A stretch of 64,000 bases of DNA. Origin: Nageia nagi (lineage: Eukaryota > Pinophyta). The stretch is taken from assembly GCA_050084985.1 (NCBI GenBank), contig JBITNC010000001.1:118854001-118918000 (forward strand), given 5' to 3'. The translations under genes were made by a program, and so were the position numbers. Position 1 is the stretch's first letter; every line of letters begins with the position of its first letter. Positions 59,907 through 64,000 of the stretch are shown here, one piece after another. Below the pieces are notes generated by a model. The model had not been told where the DNA came from. It did not search any database and worked only from the letters and a program-made list of their open reading frames with translations.

Positions 59907-61012
59907 TGTAATGTCCCCAAATTTGTAAAACATCCACTTTCTCTCCTCTTGGAGTGTGACGTTCATGGCAAAGGAGGAGAAACCAAAAATAAATTAATTT
60001 AGGAGTATTTTATTAATATTTTGCATTTATTTCTATAACCAAGGCTAAAGAGACCCTTAAGGCACTCACCCTTGGATTTTATTTAATTAACCTGGCTCAA
60101 TTATTTGTAATTAATGCAATATTAGTCTCTCATAATGGGACATTGCATTTATGAGCCATTGATCTTGTAATTTGGCATCTCTAGGCAACCATTGTGGCAT
60201 GTTGGGCTTCCTAGGTCCCTAGATGATTTAATTTGTCATCCTAAGACACCAGAAGAGGGATGTTGCACTTTGGGAGATTCCAAGGTATGAGAGATCTTGT
60301 TATAAAAGGATATGGGATGCATCATTTGTAGGCATGCTTAAAGATCATCAGAGTTTATCTCTTTTTGGGGGTTAGTAGCTAGTGGAGTTATAGCTTTCCA
60401 GCTAGCTTAGTGGGAGAGCTCAAGCTAGTGTGGAGAAGTTCTTACCTAAGCTAGGATAGTAGCTCAAGCTAGTGGGGTGGAGTTGCTAGAGCAGCTCAAG
60501 CCAATGAGGTGGAGTTACTAGAATAGTTCAAGCCAATGTGGTGGAACTATTCTATCCTTGATCCAAATCCAGCCAATGGGGTAGATCTAGATCCAGCTAG
60601 TGCAACTATATTCTAGATCCAGATCTAACCTACCAAATTAGTGTGAGGAGGCATGTCTTAGATCCAACTAGCCAAATCAATGTGAGGAGGCATCATCAAA
60701 CATTGGGGAGAAGAGGTCAAAGAACTTGCAAGGCTAGATCATCCAAATCTACCTTATGAGGGCAAGCATCCCCCTTCTTGAGCATTTGGGTATTTTTCCT
60801 TGAGTATTGTACTTATCCATTTAGGACATCCTAGCTCTTGAAGAATAAAATTCATTTTTGGCTCTATTTTTTATTCAATTTACAGATCTAATTTGAATTG
60901 AGCTAGTTAGAAAAATATAAAAAATATATATAAATTCCTAAGTAGTGATATTCCAACTTTGGAATATTACACTTTAACAAAATTACATTTTGTGAGTTTT
61001 GGGGATATTACA
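59907..61012 (+). repeat. 5' LTR (1106 bp)
   Basis: Ends are TGTAATGTCCCC and GGGGATATTACA. It contains imperfect 35-45-bp units (AGCTCAAGCCAATGAGGTGG, GAGTTACTAGAATAG type) at about 60415-60610 and an AATAAAATTC polyadenylation-like word at 60844-60853. Confidence 0.9.
60300..60309 (+). promoter_or_regulatory. TATA box of the 5' LTR
   Basis: TTATAAAAGG; the right LTR keeps TATAAAAG at 63859-63866. Confidence 0.65.
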
Positions 61013-61013
61013 G

Positions 61014-61025
61014 TGGTATCAAAAC
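61014..61025 (+). promoter_or_regulatory. Primer binding site, tRNA-Met type
   Basis: TGGTATCAAAAC, one base after the LTR end, matches TGGTATCAGAGC except for two transitions. Confidence 0.75.
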
Positions 61026-61182
61026 TAGTTTTCCTACCAGCCTGTATTAGCTCATGCTGCCTAAAATCCATAATTACTACTTGAGAGGAAGAAGTGATCC
61101 TGATTACTAATTGAGTTTGGAGGAGAGAGATGTAATAGATCTGGAGGGATCTAAAGAGTGGGAGGAATTTGGACAAGGGAAC

Positions 61183-62039
61183 ATGGCCAATTCCAACATA
61201 GCCATCCTGGATGCATTAAAAAAGATGATGCAACAATTGCAGATACTCATGTCCCAAAGAGGGAACCAAACTCCACCACCTAATTAAGAGAATAGAAATG
61301 ACCAAGGAGAGAGCTCATCTGGGGCTAGATCTCATTATCAAAAGTTTATACTTATTCCACCTAAGCCTCTTTTAAGAAAAGAGGAAGATCTAGAGGAATA
61401 TATTAGAGACATCAGGAGAGGCTCAACCAATTGTTCGATGAGTACATGGCCAAACCAGTAGAGTACAAAAACATCATATCTTTCCAAGAATTTCATGGAC
61501 AATTGGAGGGAGGACAAGGAGGACACCCACATATCTTTAAGGAGCCATTATAGAAGATCCAATTGGAGAAATTTGATGGAGGTGTGGGGATCTCAGTAAG
61601 AGGATGGATTCACCAGCTCCAAATGTACCTATCTTTCAATTCCATGGTAGAAGATGAGGCCATATGTTTTTCCACACTCTCCCTAAAGGGACGATCCTAT
61701 GAGTGGTGGCACCATGGGTTGAAAACATTAGGGCATGACCAAATCTCAACTTTTGATGAATTTTGCCAAAGGTTGCTAGAATGTTTTGAAACAAAGATTG
61801 AAGAAAGTTACTTCCATGAGCTCACTAAGATCCAATAGAAAGGTAGAGTTGAAGAATATGTAGATGAGTTTATGAATGTTTCTATTATGGTTTCAAATCT
61901 ATTAGAAGCTAGAAGGATGGTTATGTTCATGGAGGGTTTGAATGAAAATATCAAAGCATCTATCAAAGCATTTGAGCCAAATAATCTTGATGAGGTAATT
62001 AGAAGGGCCATAGCACTTGAATCAACTAGTATAATCTAA
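61183..62039 (+). pseudogene. gag: Retrotransposon Gag (broken)
   Basis: ATG at 61183 starts MANSNIAILDALKKMMQQLQ, which ends at a TAA. The core is in another frame from about 61563: EKFDGGVGISVRGWIHQLQM, CFSTLSLKGRSYEWWHHGLK, TFDEFCQRLLECFETK, then one TAG and RVEEYVDEFMNVSIMVSNLL to LESTSII* at 62037. The EWW..., F.EF...L pattern is the retrotransposon_gag core. Same type as 21490-21984. Confidence 0.85.
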
Positions 62040-62212
62040 GGAAAGAGCAATCAAGGAAGGATGCAGCCACCCCAATAACAAATTATGCCAGCAAGTAAAA
62101 TTAATGGGAGTCAAGGAAGGCTCATGTCTCCACCAAGGAGAAATGCATGGCCATTGGAGCAAACATAAAGGGATCGAGATATCTCATGTTCTAAAATGAG
62201 AAGAAGGAAAAT

Positions 62213-62827
62213 GTGCTTTATCTACAGAGGGTCATGGGAGCTAGGCCATCGCTACAATGGGAAGGTGTAGCCAATTATGTAGAGGTAGTGGAGATGGAGG
62301 AACTTGAATCAGATCTATGGAGCATTTTAAAATTTATGGAAGAGTTTTCCACTCATGGCACCTTGGGCACCATTAGTAGAGCACCCCATTGCCCCACATT
62401 ATGCATTCAAGGAAGAGCTCTAGGAGAAGAAGTGACTATTCTTATCGATGGAGGGGCATCTCACAACTTCATTGATGCTTTGTTTGCTACTAAGAAAGGA
62501 GTAAGGATGGATGTTTTTGAAGGATTCAATGCAGCCAATGCTAATGATCAGATCTCATTTTGCAATAATGTGATTAGACAACTTCTAGTTGAGACTAATA
62601 ATTACTCCATGAGAAGTGATTTCTATGTATATCCCATGGGAGGGACCTTGCACATGGTATTTGGAATTCAATGGTTGAAAACTTTGGGGGAGATTAGGAC
62701 AAATTATGACACCTTGGAAATGAAGTTCCTAGCAAATGGAAAGGAGGTCATCATGAGAGGATTGCAAGGTAGCAATAGGGCCACTTCACAATCCCATCAA
62801 TTGAAAGTAATAGAAGATCCAAAGTAG
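62213..62827 (+). CDS. Retroviral-type aspartic protease
   Basis: An open frame of 204 codons. Residues 75-165 hold ALGEEVTILIDGGASHNFID (the family motif D-G-G/S-A-S/T-H-N-F), then RSDFYVYPMGGTLHMVFGIQ and WLKTLGEIRTNYDTLEMKF, matching the broken protease at 22179 and plant gypsy proteases. The first codon is a non-ATG codon or follows a lost junction with gag. No RT follows: the next 640 bases are non-coding. It would cleave Gag. Confidence 0.85.
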   Translation: MLYLQRVMGARPSLQWEGVANYVEVVEMEELESDLWSILKFMEEFSTHGTLGTISRAPHCPTLCIQGRALGEEVTILIDGGASHNFIDALFATKKGVRMDVFEGFNAANANDQISFCNNVIRQLLVETNNYSMRSDFYVYPMGGTLHMVFGIQWLKTLGEIRTNYDTLEMKFLANGKEVIMRGLQGSNRATSQSHQLKVIEDPK

Positions 62828-63450
62828 CAACATTGAATCATTCCTCATGTCCCAAATAGAACTACCATGCAAGATGTCACCTAGTCCCAAGGTAACACAC
62901 CCACATTTGCTCAGCCACTAATGAATTGGTTAAGAGTGTTCTTTTTTTGGATAATAAGTTGGAGGTTGATTGAAGATTGGAAACAAGTGATAATACTTGC
63001 TGATCAGATCTACTTCTCTTTGGCATATATGTCCCTATTACAAGTATATTGCTAACAAAAGTTTTTGGGACAAATTTTCCATCATCTTACTTAAAATGAG
63101 AAATAGAGGGATTGGAGATTTGGTATTACTTCATCATACTTTTCCTTGTGAATCACACAGCCACTTAGACCATTGGGATGTTGGGATGAATGTATTCATG
63201 CTTGCTAAAATTGTAGATTCTCCCTCCCATAATGTGATGTAGTCCTAGATAGAAGATAACCCACTAACACTCCTTAATTTCATTTAGGACTTGGATGTTG
63301 GGTTGTGGAGCTATGAAGGTAGACATTTTGGCCATCACTTACAGTAGAAAATTGGAACTCTTTCTCCTTGTTCTTTCATCTACATTATAGCTTTTTAGGA
63401 TGGGAAAGAGAAGGGCTAATTTATCTTGAGTTGCTTGGGGACAAGTAATT
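62828..63450 (+). other. 3' internal region without pol
   Basis: Short frames only, no RT or integrase motif. I see LLYLKMRNRGIGDLVLLHHT-like text near 63090, which may be a scrap of a chromodomain-side or integrase C-terminal region, but I cannot support that. Confidence 0.4.
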
Positions 63451-63462
63451 TAGGAAGGGGAG
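63451..63462 (+). promoter_or_regulatory. Polypurine tract
   Basis: TAGGAAGGGGAG just before the right LTR. Confidence 0.75.
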
Positions 63463-63465
63463 ACT

Positions 63466-64000
63466 TGTAATATCCCCAAATTTGTAAAATGTCCACTTTC
63501 TCTCCTCTTGGAGTGTGATGTTCATGGAAAAGGAAGAGAAACCAAAAATAAATTAATTTAGAAGTATTTTATTAATATTTTGCATTTATTTCTATAACCA
63601 AGGCTAAAGAGACCCTTGAGGCACTCACCCTTGGATTTTATTTAATTAATCTAGCTTAATTATTTGTAATTAATGCAATATTAGTCTCTCATAATGGGAC
63701 ATTGCATTTATGAGCCATTAATCTTGTAATTTGGCATCTCTAAGCAACCATTATGGGATGTTGGGCTTCCTAGGAACCTAGATTATTTAATTTGTCATCC
63801 CAAGACACCAGAAGAGGGATTTACACTTTGGGAGATTCCAAGGTATGAGAGATCTAATTATAAAAGAAGATGGGATGCATCATTTATGGGCATGCTTAAA
63901 GATCATCAGAGTTTATCTCTTTTTAGGTGGTAGCAGTTAGTGGAGTTGTAGCTTTCCAACTAGCTTAGTGGGAGAGCTCAAGCTAGTGTGGAGGAGTTCT
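63466..64000 (+). repeat. 3' LTR, first 535 bp (cut by window end)
   Basis: Matches 59907 onward from TGTAATATCCCC, with scattered transitions and one or two single-base changes in length. Confidence 0.9.

Larger units (their letters stand above)
59907..64000 (+). mobile_element. LTR retrotransposon with gag and protease only (right end beyond window)
   Basis: The left LTR is 59907-61012 and the right LTR starts at 63466. The LTR has 12-bp inverted ends, TGTAATATCCCC (left copy TGTAATGTCCCC) and GGGGATATTACA. The interior of 2.45 kb has PBS, gag, protease and polypurine tract, with no RT, RNase H or integrase. It has the same gene content and protease type as the element at 19137. It disrupts CACTA copy 2. 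Confidence 0.9.

Noticed and set aside
1-64000. tRNA, rRNA, or host protein-coding genes
   Set aside because: I read for cloverleaf-like A/B boxes, rRNA words and host gene families and found none that I could support.

Overview
This window is nuclear plant DNA made almost entirely of transposable elements. It is AT-rich, and most coding relics carry in-frame stops or frameshifts. I find no host gene, tRNA or rRNA that I can support. The element types (Tat-clade Ty3/gypsy, Ty1/copia, CACTA with Tnp2) occur only in plants as a set. The deep nesting and old decayed copies suggest a very large genome, possibly a gymnosperm; that last point is inference.

Layout, left to right. (1) 661-2507, minus strand: a decayed multi-exon gene I do not recognise. 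(2) 4485-12145: a degenerate telomere-like array (GGTTAG/TTAGGG-type words), split by an LTR element at 4989-10565 that carries only gag and has an exact 5-bp target duplication. (3) About 12146-18326: a CACTA transposon on the plus strand, with a SET-like gene followed by a Tnp2 transposase, ending in a CACTG-type terminus. (4) 19137-24656: an LTR retrotransposon with gag and protease only. (5) 26161-46694: a 20.5-kb Tat/Ogre-like Ty3/gypsy element on the minus strand. In its own reading direction it runs 5' LTR, repeat-rich leader, coiled-coil ORF and gag, protease, RT, RNase H, second RNase H, integrase, an extra sense ORF with an internally duplicated domain, and an antisense ORF with a plant mobile domain (PMD), then the 3' LTR. 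A copia remnant on the plus strand (41096 to about 44480) sits in its leader. (6) 46700-51170: remains of an older, similar element (PMD gene on plus, gag on minus) that the 20.5-kb element landed in. (7) 53061-53737: 5' part of a copia element, cut by (8) a second CACTA copy on the minus strand (53738 to past the window end), itself cut by (9) an LTR element at 59907 to beyond 64000, again gag plus protease only.

The genes form mobile-element programmes rather than host pathways. The Tat-like element once encoded a full replication set. The gag-only and gag-protease elements lack RT and integrase and would have depended on such a helper. The two CACTA copies share the same two-gene layout and termini.

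The most unusual items are the duplicated-domain extra ORF (31995-33224), the antisense PMD gene inside the Tat-like element (27732-30128) with a second PMD relic outside it, the SET-like gene kept in both CACTA copies, and the telomere-like array with a recurring marker word directly upstream of CACTA genes.
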